A stretch of DNA of 38,870 bases from Bacilli bacterium (GCA_017428485.1 JAFRQT010000046.1:1-38870); one strand, 5' to 3'; shown: positions 26,328 to 32,702, counted from the first letter of the stretch. The notes: a model not told the origin generated them from the sequence alone. Made by a program: numbers and translations.

Positions 26328-26846
26328 ATGAAAAAGAAAGGTTTTACATTAGTAGAATTATTAGCTGTTATAGCTATTTTAGCAATATTAGTAATTATTG
26401 CTTTACCTAACGTACTTAGTATGTATAGACAAGCAAGAGAAAATTCATTCCAAAATGAAGTAAAAGAAGTATTTAGAACTGCACAACAACAATTCTTAAT
26501 TGATTCAATGATACCAACTAGTGCTGGGGCAACTGTATTTTATAAAAGTGATGATGTAAAAATATATCAGAGTAATGGTACAAGTGAAGCAACTGGTGTT
26601 GGAAAAAAATTAGATCTTCAAGGTGGAGGAACAAATTTTAAATATTGTGTTAAACTTGGTAGCGAGGGAAAAGTAACTCAATTGATTGTATCAAATGGTA
26701 CATACATTTATTATAATAAGTCAGCTAATTTAACCGATGCCCAAGGTATTGAATTTATAAAAGTAACAGAGAATGGCAAAACTAAAAACTTTGAAAGCGC
26801 AGCTACAGCAGTAGGATCTGCTGCTGATTATAGATGCACACAATAA
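26328..26846 (+). CDS. Type IV pilin-like protein 2
   Basis: Paralogue of the preceding gene: the N-terminal ~60 residues differ at only a few positions, and the KLDLQGGGTNFKYCVKL and QLIVSNGTYIY blocks are retained. It carries an insertion around residues 72-85 and a different C-terminus ending DYRCTQ, with both Cys conserved. AAAGGAG precedes the ATG. Likely a second or minor pilin subunit, or a variant major pilin. Confidence 0.92.
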   Translation: MKKKGFTLVELLAVIAILAILVIIALPNVLSMYRQARENSFQNEVKEVFRTAQQQFLIDSMIPTSAGATVFYKSDDVKIYQSNGTSEATGVGKKLDLQGGGTNFKYCVKLGSEGKVTQLIVSNGTYIYYNKSANLTDAQGIEFIKVTENGKTKNFESAATAVGSAADYRCTQ

Positions 26847-26850
26847 AATT

Positions 26851-26872
26851 AGACCTATTAAGGTCTTTTTTA
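26851..26872 (+). terminator. Intrinsic terminator of the pilin operon
   Basis: AGACCT/AGGTCT stem with loop ATTA followed by T6. Confidence 0.85.
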
Positions 26873-26910
26873 TTGAGTTAAATTATTATATAATTAATTT
26901 GGTGATATTT

Positions 26911-27795
26911 ATGAACAATCTTATTATTGGAAGTCATGTTAGTTTTGCAAGTAGTACTCAATTATTAGGTAGTGTTGAAGAGGCATTAAAATATAATGCT
27001 AATACATTTATGTTTTATACAGGTTCTACTCAAAGTACACAAAGAGGTACTATTAGTGATGAATTAACTTATAAAGCGTTTGATTTAATGCTTAAAAATG
27101 GTATTAATAGTGATAATGTTATTGTTCATGCACCATATATTATTAATTTTGCTAATAGAGTAGATGAAGATAAATATAAATTTTATATTAATTTCTTTGC
27201 AGAAGAATTAAATAGAGTAAAAAGTTTAGGTATGAATAAGATTGTATTACATCCTGGTAGTGCTGTTAACTGTAGTAGAGAAGATGCAATTGATAACATA
27301 GCTCACGCATTAAATTTAGTATTTGATATGACTGAAGATGTAGTAGTATTACTAGAATTTATGGCTGGTAAAGGTAATGAAGTTGGTAAGAGTATTGATG
27401 AATTAAATTCTATAATCAAATTAATAAATAAACAAGATAGAATAGGGGTATGTATTGATACGTGTCATATGAATGATGCTGGAGTAGATATATCTAAATT
27501 TGATGAATTTTTAGATGAATTTGATTCTATTATAGGAATTCATAAAATTAAATGTGTACATTTAAATGATAGTTTAAATGAAAGAGAAAGTCATAAAGAT
27601 AGACATGCTAATATAGGATATGGAACTATAGGATTTGATAATTTAATTAATGTTGCATACAATAAAAGATTAGAAGGAATTCCTTTTATACTTGAAACTC
27701 CATACATTAATAGAAATACTAAGGATGAAAGAGCACCATATAGAGAAGAAATTGAAATGATTAGAAACAAAAAGTTTATTGATTTTATTCAATAA
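26911..27795 (+). CDS. nfo: Endonuclease IV (AP endonuclease)
   Basis: Zn-dependent TIM-barrel enzyme cleaving 5' of abasic sites. All expected metal-ligand segments are visible: HAPY, HPGS, LLEFMAG (Glu), CIDTCH (Asp and His), CVHLND, DRHANIG (Asp and His) and ILETPY (Glu). 294 residues. I start at the ATG at 26911, with GGTGAT four bases upstream; an in-frame TTG at 26899 would start before that ribosome site. The last codons form half of a terminator palindrome shared with the convergent small gene. Confidence 0.95.
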   Translation: MNNLIIGSHVSFASSTQLLGSVEEALKYNANTFMFYTGSTQSTQRGTISDELTYKAFDLMLKNGINSDNVIVHAPYIINFANRVDEDKYKFYINFFAEELNRVKSLGMNKIVLHPGSAVNCSREDAIDNIAHALNLVFDMTEDVVVLLEFMAGKGNEVGKSIDELNSIIKLINKQDRIGVCIDTCHMNDAGVDISKFDEFLDEFDSIIGIHKIKCVHLNDSLNERESHKDRHANIGYGTIGFDNLINVAYNKRLEGIPFILETPYINRNTKDERAPYREEIEMIRNKKFIDFIQ

Positions 27796-27802
27796 ACTTT
27801 TT
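27769..27802. terminator. Bidirectional terminator embedded in the overlapping 3' ends of nfo and the DUF2624-like gene
   Basis: A perfect 14-bp stem (AAAAAGTTTATTGA with TCAATAAACTTTTT, six-base loop) lies across both stop codons. Each strand reads KKFI near its C-terminus because of the symmetry. Confidence 0.8.
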
Positions 27803-28039
27803 ATATTGATTATATTTCTCTATAATTTTTTCATATAATGTTTTATTAAATGTTAATTTATAATTGGAAATATAACTATTAAAATCAGTTTCTAATATTT
27901 CATTATAATCATTTTTTATTGCATTATATATTAAATCTATTTCATAATTTGATGCTGGTATACATTCTTTTGATAAATAATCTACTATATCTTGTCTTGT
28001 TAATCTACTTATATATGTCTCTAATAATTGTTTTTTCAA
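27785..28039 (-). CDS. Small DUF2624-like protein
   Basis: 84 residues, helical and charged (ISRLTRQDIVDYLSKECIPASNYEIDLIYNAIKNDYNEIL...). Position next to nfo and the general pattern recall Bacillus YqfT (DUF2624), encoded beside the endonuclease IV gene yqfS; the sequence match is weak, so this is tentative. The start codon is TTG, eight bases after AGGAGG. That ribosome site is buried in the 3' arm of a terminator hairpin. The gene overlaps nfo by 11 bases in opposite orientation. Confidence 0.6.
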   Translation of the reverse strand: MKKQLLETYISRLTRQDIVDYLSKECIPASNYEIDLIYNAIKNDYNEILETDFNSYISNYKLTFNKTLYEKIIEKYNQYKKFIE

Positions 28040-28076
28040 AAAAATACCTCCTACTAAATAGTTTATTAGTAAGAGG
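28037..28076 (-). terminator. Terminator after the YnbB-like gene that sequesters the next gene's ribosome site
   Basis: On the minus strand an 11-bp stem (CCTCTTACTAA with TTAGTAGGAGG, one G-U, loop of eight) is followed by TATTTTTTTG. The AGGAGG in the 3' arm is the only ribosome site for the downstream small gene, and the U tract runs into its TTG start codon. Confidence 0.75.
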
Positions 28077-28081
28077 GTGTT

Positions 28082-29320
28082 TTATTCATTTAATTTTGAT
28101 ATTGCATTTATTAATGCTATTTTTCCATAATCATAAGTAAGTGATCCTTGCTGAAATATTACATATGGGCTTCTTATTGGACCATCGCATGATATTTCAA
28201 TTGAACTTCCTTGTATAAATGAAGCACTAGCCATGATTACTTTATCTTCATATCCGGGCATATCTCCTGGAACAGGATCTACATTTCCATCTATAGCGCC
28301 ACTTCCCTGAATGCCAGTAGAGTATTTAATCATATTTTCTTCATTTTCTAAATAAATTAATTCTACTATATCAGCTCTTGGTTCATTATATTTTGGACTA
28401 ACATTATATCCTAATTCTTCTAATACTTTGCTTGTTAATATACTTGTTTTTAAAGAAGAAGCTACAACACTTGGAGATAAATATAATCCTTGTAAGAATA
28501 ATCTATTTGCATTATCTGTGGGCCCAACTTCACGTCCTTCACCAGGAACATTTAATCTTTCTGCACACAATTCAATTAAATCTTTTCTTCCTGCAATATA
28601 TCCACCATTATGTGCAATACCACCACCTAAGTTTTTAATAAGTGATCCAGCCATAATATCTGAACCTATTGAAGTAGGGGATAATTCTTCTACAAATTCA
28701 CAATAACAATTATCTACAAATATAATAATGTTTTTATTTATATTTTTTATAAATTTTATTACTTTTTCTAGTTTTTCAATTGTTAAAGAATCTCTTAAAG
28801 AATATCCACGTGATCTTTGAATATGTATCATTTTTACTTGATTAGAATTTAAATAACTTTTTATTTTTTCATAATCAAAGTCATTATCTTTTAAGTCAAT
28901 CATATCAAAATTAATATTATAACTTTTTAGTGAACTATTATTATCTTTAATTCCAATTACTTCATGTAATGTATCATATGGAAGTCCAGTTATTGAAAGC
29001 AGAGTATCATTTGGTCTTAATATTCCAAATAGAGCGGTTGTGATAGCATGAGTTCCTGAAATTATTTGTGTTCTTACTAAGGCATCTTCACTATCTAAAA
29101 CGTATGCAAAACATTTTTCTATTTTGTCACGTCCGACATCATTATATCCATACCCGGTAGTACCATTTAAATCACTTTCAGATATATTATATTTATGAAA
29201 AGCATCTAATACTTTTTTACTGAATATAAATGAATTACTATCTATATCATTAAATATATTTAATAATTCTTTTTCACATTTATTAACCAGTTTAATATAT
29301 TTATCATTTAATGCTAACAT
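28082..29320 (-). CDS. PLP-dependent methionine gamma-lyase family protein (YnbB / aluminium-resistance family)
   Basis: Fold-type I PLP enzyme of 412 residues. The family blocks NGTTGYGYNDVGRDKIE near the N-terminus, SGTHAI, FVDNCYCEFVE, the cofactor lysine in AGSLIKNLGGG, and GREVGPTDN are all present. This family (Met_gamma_lyase) is annotated as aluminium resistance protein or methionine gamma-lyase homologue; its natural substrate is not certain. It overlaps the upstream SDR gene by seven bases, so they form one unit. Confidence 0.9.
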   Translation of the reverse strand: MLALNDKYIKLVNKCEKELLNIFNDIDSNSFIFSKKVLDAFHKYNISESDLNGTTGYGYNDVGRDKIEKCFAYVLDSEDALVRTQIISGTHAITTALFGILRPNDTLLSITGLPYDTLHEVIGIKDNNSSLKSYNINFDMIDLKDNDFDYEKIKSYLNSNQVKMIHIQRSRGYSLRDSLTIEKLEKVIKFIKNINKNIIIFVDNCYCEFVEELSPTSIGSDIMAGSLIKNLGGGIAHNGGYIAGRKDLIELCAERLNVPGEGREVGPTDNANRLFLQGLYLSPSVVASSLKTSILTSKVLEELGYNVSPKYNEPRADIVELIYLENEENMIKYSTGIQGSGAIDGNVDPVPGDMPGYEDKVIMASASFIQGSSIEISCDGPIRSPYVIFQQGSLTYDYGKIALINAISKLNE

Positions 29321-30051
29321 TTTTTACCACCATCTATTCTAATTACTGAGTCATTTATATAAGATGCATCATCACTAGTAATAAAATATATTACTTTTGC
29401 TATTTCAATTGGATCTGCAAATCTATTTAATAATATTTTTTTGCATTCTTCTTCAATATATTCTTTATCTAATTCTTTATTCATTGGAGTATTCATCCAT
29501 CCAGGACATACTGTATTTACTCTAATATATGGTGCATAGTGATTGGCAAGATTATGAGATAAATTAATAATACCTGCTTTAGAAGCATCATAATCTAAAC
29601 TATATTCATAATAAGTATCAATTCCATTAGTTGAAGAGATATTAATAATATTGCCTTCTTTTTGTTTAAACATAAGTTCACCAAAATATTTACTCATAAG
29701 AAAAGTACCAACTAAATTAACTTCCAACGTTTTCATAAAATTATCTTTAGTTTTCATATCAAATGTAGTATCTATTGCAATACCAGCATTATTTATTAAT
29801 ACATCTAATTTATTAAATTTATTAATTATTTCATTTTTTAAATTAATAATATCATCTTCTTTAGATATATCACATTTTATACAAAGTATTTCTGCATTAT
29901 ATTGTTCTTTTAATTTCTTTTCTAGTTCTTTTGCTTCTTTTTCATGAGAATTATATGTCATTATCACATTATATTTATTCATTGCATATACTTCAGCTAT
30001 AGAAGCACCAAGGCCAGTAGAACCAGTTATTAATACATTCTTTTTATTCAT
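29314..30051 (-). CDS. SDR-family NAD(P)-dependent oxidoreductase, FabG-like
   Basis: Classical short-chain dehydrogenase: the nucleotide-binding TGSTGLGASIA, the NNAGIA block, catalytic Ser in ISSTNG and the YDASKAG (YxxxK) pair, then the CPGWMNTPM substrate loop and the C-terminal IRIDGGKKC. 245 residues from the ATG at 30051, which has GGAGG seven bases upstream; the ATG at 30069 lacks a ribosome site. Extended -10 TGATATAAT lies at 30082-30074. Substrate unknown; fatty-acid or sugar reductase are both possible. Confidence 0.9.
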   Translation of the reverse strand: MNKKNVLITGSTGLGASIAEVYAMNKYNVIMTYNSHEKEAKELEKKLKEQYNAEILCIKCDISKEDDIINLKNEIINKFNKLDVLINNAGIAIDTTFDMKTKDNFMKTLEVNLVGTFLMSKYFGELMFKQKEGNIINISSTNGIDTYYEYSLDYDASKAGIINLSHNLANHYAPYIRVNTVCPGWMNTPMNKELDKEYIEEECKKILLNRFADPIEIAKVIYFITSDDASYINDSVIRIDGGKKC

Positions 30052-30073
30052 ATATTTCCTCCAAATCAAGCAT

Positions 30074-30082
30074 ATTATATCA
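30074..30082 (-). promoter_or_regulatory. Extended -10 promoter of SDR-ynbB-like operon
   Basis: TGATATAAT on the minus strand, about 23 bases before the SDR ATG; no obvious -35 box is needed for an extended -10. Confidence 0.6.
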
Positions 30083-30232
30083 TAAATTATTAAAAACTTA
30101 AATTTTTAAATTTAGAGTTAAAAATAATATTTATTTTTCAAATAGTTATTATTTTTTATAATTCTATCTTAAATTGTTTTAAATTTTAAATTTTGTAGAA
30201 TATCTATATTTAATAATTGAATAATATGTGAT

Positions 30233-30260
30233 TTGACAATATTTTTGAAGTAATTAAAAT
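30233..30260 (+). promoter_or_regulatory. Toxin promoter, copy A
   Basis: Consensus TTGACA, 16-bp spacer, TAAAAT; predicted start near 30268. The same promoter is kept in copy B despite substitutions in the spacer. Confidence 0.75.
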
Positions 30261-30287
30261 GTATTTTAGACAACTGATTGTTAGGTG

Positions 30288-30314
30288 TTATCACTCTCAT
30301 AAAGGAGGTGATAA
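30288..30314 (+). promoter_or_regulatory. Hairpin sequestering the toxin ribosome site, copy A
   Basis: TTATCAC (30288-30294) pairs with GTGATAA (30308-30314), and CTC (30296-30298) with GAG (30305-30307), enclosing AAGGAGG. It is conserved base for base in copy B (30688-30714). Confidence 0.7.
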
Positions 30315-30316
30315 AG

Positions 30317-30400
30317 ATGATTAAAAAAGATTTTTTGATTAAATCACTAATCTTTATAATCCTGTTACTTATTATCCTACTATATGTAGTTTTAATATAA
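30317..30400 (+). CDS. 27-residue hydrophobic peptide, candidate type I toxin (copy A)
   Basis: The ORF starts with MIKKDFLIKSLIF and continues as an almost uninterrupted Ile/Leu/Val stretch ending YVVLI. A positively charged start followed by one short membrane span is the form of many type I toxins (Fst, Ldr, Hok and TxpA/BsrG groups), though I cannot place it in any of these families. AAAGGAGGTGAT sits at good spacing to the ATG but inside a hairpin. The copy at 30717 encodes exactly the same peptide with two synonymous Leu codon changes, which is evidence for selection on the protein. Toxicity is inference. Confidence 0.7.
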   Translation: MIKKDFLIKSLIFIILLLIILLYVVLI

Positions 30401-30474
30401 AAAAACACCTAACTAAAAATAGTTAGGTACTTACCAAACCGGTAACACCTGACATTTGAATATCAGTTGTTCCT
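30398..30474 (-). ncRNA. Predicted convergent antisense RNA (antitoxin), copy A
   Basis: Minus-strand TTTACA (30509-30504), 17-bp spacer, TAACAT with upstream TG (30486-30481) predict a start near 30474. About 75 bases on, the ACCTAACTA/TAGTTAGGT hairpin (loop of four) followed on this strand by a T run is a good intrinsic terminator. The RNA would be fully complementary to the 3' flank of a read-through toxin transcript and carries a 5' hairpin CTGATAT/ATGTCAG. Confidence 0.55.
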
Positions 30475-30632
30475 ATAAAGATGTTATCACAATTTATTTT
30501 TTTTGTAAATATTACTTATTTTTAAATAATTAGTTATTTTGTATGATTTTTCTTTAATTATCAATTAATGTTTTTTAACTATTATTTATTTTTTTATAAA
30601 ATTATACAGTTAAAAATTAAAAAACTAGTGAT

Positions 30633-30660
30633 TTGACAATAATTTTAAAAGAATTAAAAT
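30633..30660 (+). promoter_or_regulatory. Toxin promoter, copy B
   Basis: TTGACA, 16-bp spacer, TAAAAT, as in copy A. Confidence 0.75.
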
Positions 30661-30716
30661 GTATTTTGAACAACTGATTGTTAGGTGTTATCACTCTCAT
30701 AAAGGAGGTGATAAAG

Positions 30717-30800
30717 ATGATTAAAAAAGATTTTCTGATTAAATCATTAATCTTTATAATCCTGTTACTTATTATCCTACTATATGTAGTTTTAATATAA
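30717..30800 (+). CDS. 27-residue hydrophobic peptide, candidate type I toxin (copy B)
   Basis: Identical in amino-acid sequence to the copy at 30317 (charged MIKKDF start, one Ile/Leu-rich span, YVVLI end). It differs by TTG to CTG and CTA to TTA, both silent Leu changes. It has the same buried AGGAGGTGAT ribosome site and leader. As for copy A, the toxin role is inferred from architecture only. Confidence 0.7.
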   Translation: MIKKDFLIKSLIFIILLLIILLYVVLI

Positions 30801-30873
30801 AAAAAACACCTAACTAAAAATAGTTAGGCAACCAATAATGGTAACACCTGACATTTGAATATCAGTTGTTCCT
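30798..30873 (-). ncRNA. Predicted convergent antisense RNA (antitoxin), copy B
   Basis: Minus-strand TTTACA (30908-30903), 17-bp spacer, TATCAT with upstream TG (30885-30880). The spacing matches copy A exactly even though the -10 and spacer sequences differ. It ends at the CCTAACTA/TAGTTAGG hairpin followed by a T run. Its central loop region (30829-30843) differs from copy A while keeping a small hairpin. Confidence 0.55.
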
Positions 30874-30956
30874 ATAAAAATGATAACACAGAATTATTAA
30901 TATGTAAATATTTTGCTTAAATTACGTTCTAAGCACTTTTTTAAATAAAAGTCAAA

Positions 30957-30985
30957 TTGACAAATAAAAATATAAAAGGCATAAT
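30957..30985 (+). promoter_or_regulatory. Promoter of the DHH phosphodiesterase gene
   Basis: TTGACA, 17-bp spacer, CATAAT. A small hairpin ATCATTTT/AAAATGAT (30992-31010) sits in the leader just before the AAAGGAAG ribosome site. Confidence 0.65.
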
Positions 30986-31028
30986 AGTGGTATCATTTTT
31001 TTAAAATGATGAAAGGAAGAGCATTTTT

Positions 31029-32081
31029 ATGCAAAGTAGTAGGGATATCAAGGATTGTCTTGATAAACTATTAGAAAATAATGATGTTGCCTTTATAGTA
31101 CCACATAATAGACCTGATATGGATGCTTTAGGTGCTGCAATAGGAATGTCATTAATTTGTGAAAAAAAGGGGAAGAAAAGTTACATTGTTATAAATGACC
31201 AAATTGAAAAATTGGAATCTGTAACAAGAAAGGTAATAATGGATATATCTTCACGCTTTAATATTATTAATGCGTCTGAAGCAGAAAGTATGATGACTGA
31301 TAGAAGTTTAATGATTGCAGTTGATTGCAATAAAAAGTATTTGGTATCAGTAAGTCCTTTTATGGATAAATTTCATGATACATTTATACTTGATCATCAT
31401 AATATTGATGAAAATACTATTCAATCTGCTAATACTTTTATTGATGAAAAGATGTCTAGTACTTGTGAAGAAATCAGTAGACTTTTATTTATGTATGGAA
31501 TAAAACTATCTGCTGATGATGCAAATTATATACTTGCAGGTATAATACTTGATACTAATAAATTAAACAAACCTAATATTAATGGTGAAACATTATCTGT
31601 AATTACTAAATTAGTAAATAAAGGAGCTAGTTTATATTATGTAAATAATATGTTTATTGAAGACTTTGAACATGATAGAGCAATTCAAAAACTTGTTGAT
31701 AATACTGGATTTATTAATTATGGTTTTGCAATAGCATGTGATAAAGATGAAAGTAACAGAGTATATGAAATTGAAGACATAGCAAAAGCAGCAGATTATT
31801 TACTTAAATATCAAGTAAATGCAACTTTTGCAATAGCATATATTGATGAAAACACGATATCAATTAGTGCAAGAAGTAAAGGAATAATTGATGTATCTAA
31901 AATTATGAAATTATTTGGTGGTGGCGGTAATGAACATAGTGCTGCAGCCAGAGTAAAAGATTCAAGTATTGAGGAAGTTAAGAATAAATTATGTCAAATA
32001 TTAATACCTACAACATACTTAGACAACGTTGAACCGGTATTTCCTAAAAAAGACGTAATTGAAAGAAAATTAACACCTTAG
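31029..32081 (+). CDS. DHH/DHHA1 phosphodiesterase, GdpP-type catalytic module only
   Basis: 350 residues matching the catalytic half of the c-di-AMP phosphodiesterase GdpP: PHNRPDMDALGAAIGM (Mn-binding DxD), DHHN, LAGIILDTNKLN, and the DHHA1 end SARSKGIIDVSKIM with GGGG. Bacillus GdpP is ~650 residues with two membrane helices, PAS and GGDEF-like parts; all are absent here, and upstream DNA has no fragments of them. Two positions differ from typical GdpP: VDTH reads VDCN and GGGGH reads GGGGNEH. Likely hydrolyses c-di-AMP or pApA (as Pde2/PdeM-type enzymes do), or short oligonucleotides; which one cannot be told by eye. Confidence 0.88.
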   Translation: MQSSRDIKDCLDKLLENNDVAFIVPHNRPDMDALGAAIGMSLICEKKGKKSYIVINDQIEKLESVTRKVIMDISSRFNIINASEAESMMTDRSLMIAVDCNKKYLVSVSPFMDKFHDTFILDHHNIDENTIQSANTFIDEKMSSTCEEISRLLFMYGIKLSADDANYILAGIILDTNKLNKPNINGETLSVITKLVNKGASLYYVNNMFIEDFEHDRAIQKLVDNTGFINYGFAIACDKDESNRVYEIEDIAKAADYLLKYQVNATFAIAYIDENTISISARSKGIIDVSKIMKLFGGGGNEHSAAARVKDSSIEEVKNKLCQILIPTTYLDNVEPVFPKKDVIERKLTP

Positions 32082-32105
32082 TTATTTTACTTTTTGCTGT
32101 ATTTA

Positions 32106-32114
32106 TGGTATAAT
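32106..32114 (+). promoter_or_regulatory. Extended -10 promoter of the riboswitch-lipoprotein unit
   Basis: TGGTATAAT about seven bases before the aptamer; no terminator separates it from the upstream DHH gene. Confidence 0.6.
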
Positions 32115-32120
32115 TAACAT

Positions 32121-32210
32121 TGTTGAAAGGGAGTAGTTCCATCAATAGATGTTATAATTCAATAACACGGTTAATAACCTGGATTATATGTAAAGAACAA
32201 GACTTTTATA
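32121..32210 (+). promoter_or_regulatory. yybP-ykoY (Mn2+-sensing) riboswitch aptamer
   Basis: GAAAGGGAGTAG (32125-32136) matches the conserved L1 AAAGGGGAGUAG. P1.1 is GTTC/GAAC (32136-32139 with 32195-32198), and P1 is TGAAAG with CTTTTA (32124-32129 with 32203-32208). P2 is CATC-AATA-GATG (32140-32151). P3 is TATAATTC/GGATTATA (32153-32160 with 32181-32188), containing the TCAAT..., inner GGTT/AACC and CTGG elements that line up with the Lactococcus yybP L3 region. The closing ACAAGACTTTT resembles the GCAAGACCUUU of that aptamer. Confidence 0.83.
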
Positions 32211-32232
32211 GAAATATAAAAGTCTTTTTTAT
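32199..32232 (+). terminator. Riboswitch expression-platform terminator
   Basis: A perfect 12-bp stem AAGACTTTTATA / TATAAAAGTCTT with GAAA tetraloop and T run. Its 5' arm is also the 3' strand of aptamer P1, so ligand-stabilised P1 and terminator exclude each other: predicted ON with Mn2+. Confidence 0.85.
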
Positions 32233-32251
32233 ATTTCAGAAAGGAGAAAAT

Positions 32252-32698
32252 ATGAAAAAAAACGTAAGAAAGGTATTATTATTCGGACTTACATCTGCAT
32301 TATTAATGACAGGCTGCAAAGGAAAAGAAATAGTCGAAATTGGGGGTAAACAATATATAAAAGATGGTGAAGAATTTACTGCTATAACTTCCCAAACTAA
32401 AACATTTTTACCTGGAGAGCATATTGTATATTATAATGTTGATATTGAAAACGAAATATATTTTGATAATAAAAATGGTTGGGGAAATGCTAAATTAGAT
32501 ATTCCTGATGCTCCAGATGGATATAAATATTTAGATACAATAACAATTAATGATGGAACATATGGACACTCTTCTAATTTAATATATGTTTTTGTAAATG
32601 AAGTTCCTGTAGAAGCAACAAGTTCTTATAATGCAGAAAATAATGAAATTGGTTTTTTTGAACCAGGTGTTCCAGTTAAACAATTAACATTAGAATAA
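32252..32698 (+). CDS. Small lipoprotein under Mn2+-riboswitch control
   Basis: 148 residues. A Lys/Arg start, hydrophobic stretch and lipobox LMTGC (Cys22) predict a diacylglyceryl-anchored lipoprotein. The mature part is acidic and aromatic (GEEFTAITSQTKTFLPGEHIVYYNVD..., DAPDGYKYLD) and I do not recognise its family. The start is the ATG with AAAGGAGAAA; the longer open frame upstream is riboswitch sequence. Usual yybP-ykoY targets are Mn exporters (MntP, TerC/Alx-type, P-type ATPases), so a lipoprotein target points to an extracytoplasmic role in Mn stress or metal binding (inference). Confidence 0.85.
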   Translation: MKKNVRKVLLFGLTSALLMTGCKGKEIVEIGGKQYIKDGEEFTAITSQTKTFLPGEHIVYYNVDIENEIYFDNKNGWGNAKLDIPDAPDGYKYLDTITINDGTYGHSSNLIYVFVNEVPVEATSSYNAENNEIGFFEPGVPVKQLTLE

Positions 32699-32702
32699 TT
32701 TT

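Larger units (their letters stand above)
30228..30510. repeat. Direct repeat copy A: toxin-antitoxin-like module
   Basis: First of two near-identical ~280-base units; matching landmarks (-35 box, ATG, stop) lie exactly 400 bases apart. Order: TTGACA (30233-30238), TAAAAT (30255-30260), leader with ACAACTGAT (30270-30278) and AGGTGTTA (30283-30290), anti-SD hairpin (30288-30314), peptide ORF, hairpin (30407-30428), TAACACCT (30443-30450) and ATCAGTTGT (30462-30470), then a convergent promoter. The flanks 30083-30227 hold no other recognisable feature. Confidence 0.9.
30628..30909. repeat. Direct repeat copy B: toxin-antitoxin-like module
   Basis: Second unit with the same order: TTGACA (30633-30638), TAAAAT (30655-30660), GAACAACTGAT (30668-30678), AGGTGTTA (30683-30690), peptide ORF, hairpin (30808-30828), TAACACCT (30842-30849), ATCAGTTGTTC (30861-30871), convergent promoter. 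The spacer 30511-30627 between the copies is A+T-rich with nothing recognisable. Confidence 0.9.

Noticed and set aside
26225-26410. ORF bridging the two pilin genes
   Set aside because: It is out of frame with both pilins and overlaps the conserved leader of pilin 2.
25849-26846. Tandem pilins as one gene split by a frameshift
   Set aside because: Each has its own ribosome site, full leader peptide and complete head ending in the conserved Cys.
28428-28706. Plus-strand ORFs opposite the YnbB-like gene
   Set aside because: They are antisense shadows of a well-supported PLP enzyme.
30169-30408. 79-residue minus-strand ORF across module copy A
   Set aside because: It is antisense to the promoter and peptide ORF, has no ribosome site, and its frame is not needed to explain the repeat; copy B does not support it.
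30228-30910. Insertion sequence, MITE or CRISPR-like repeat
   Set aside because: There is no transposase and no target-site duplication, only two copies, and synonymous-only ORF differences plus conserved promoters on both strands fit a gene module better. The inverted ends could be terminal repeats, so a mobile origin is not excluded.
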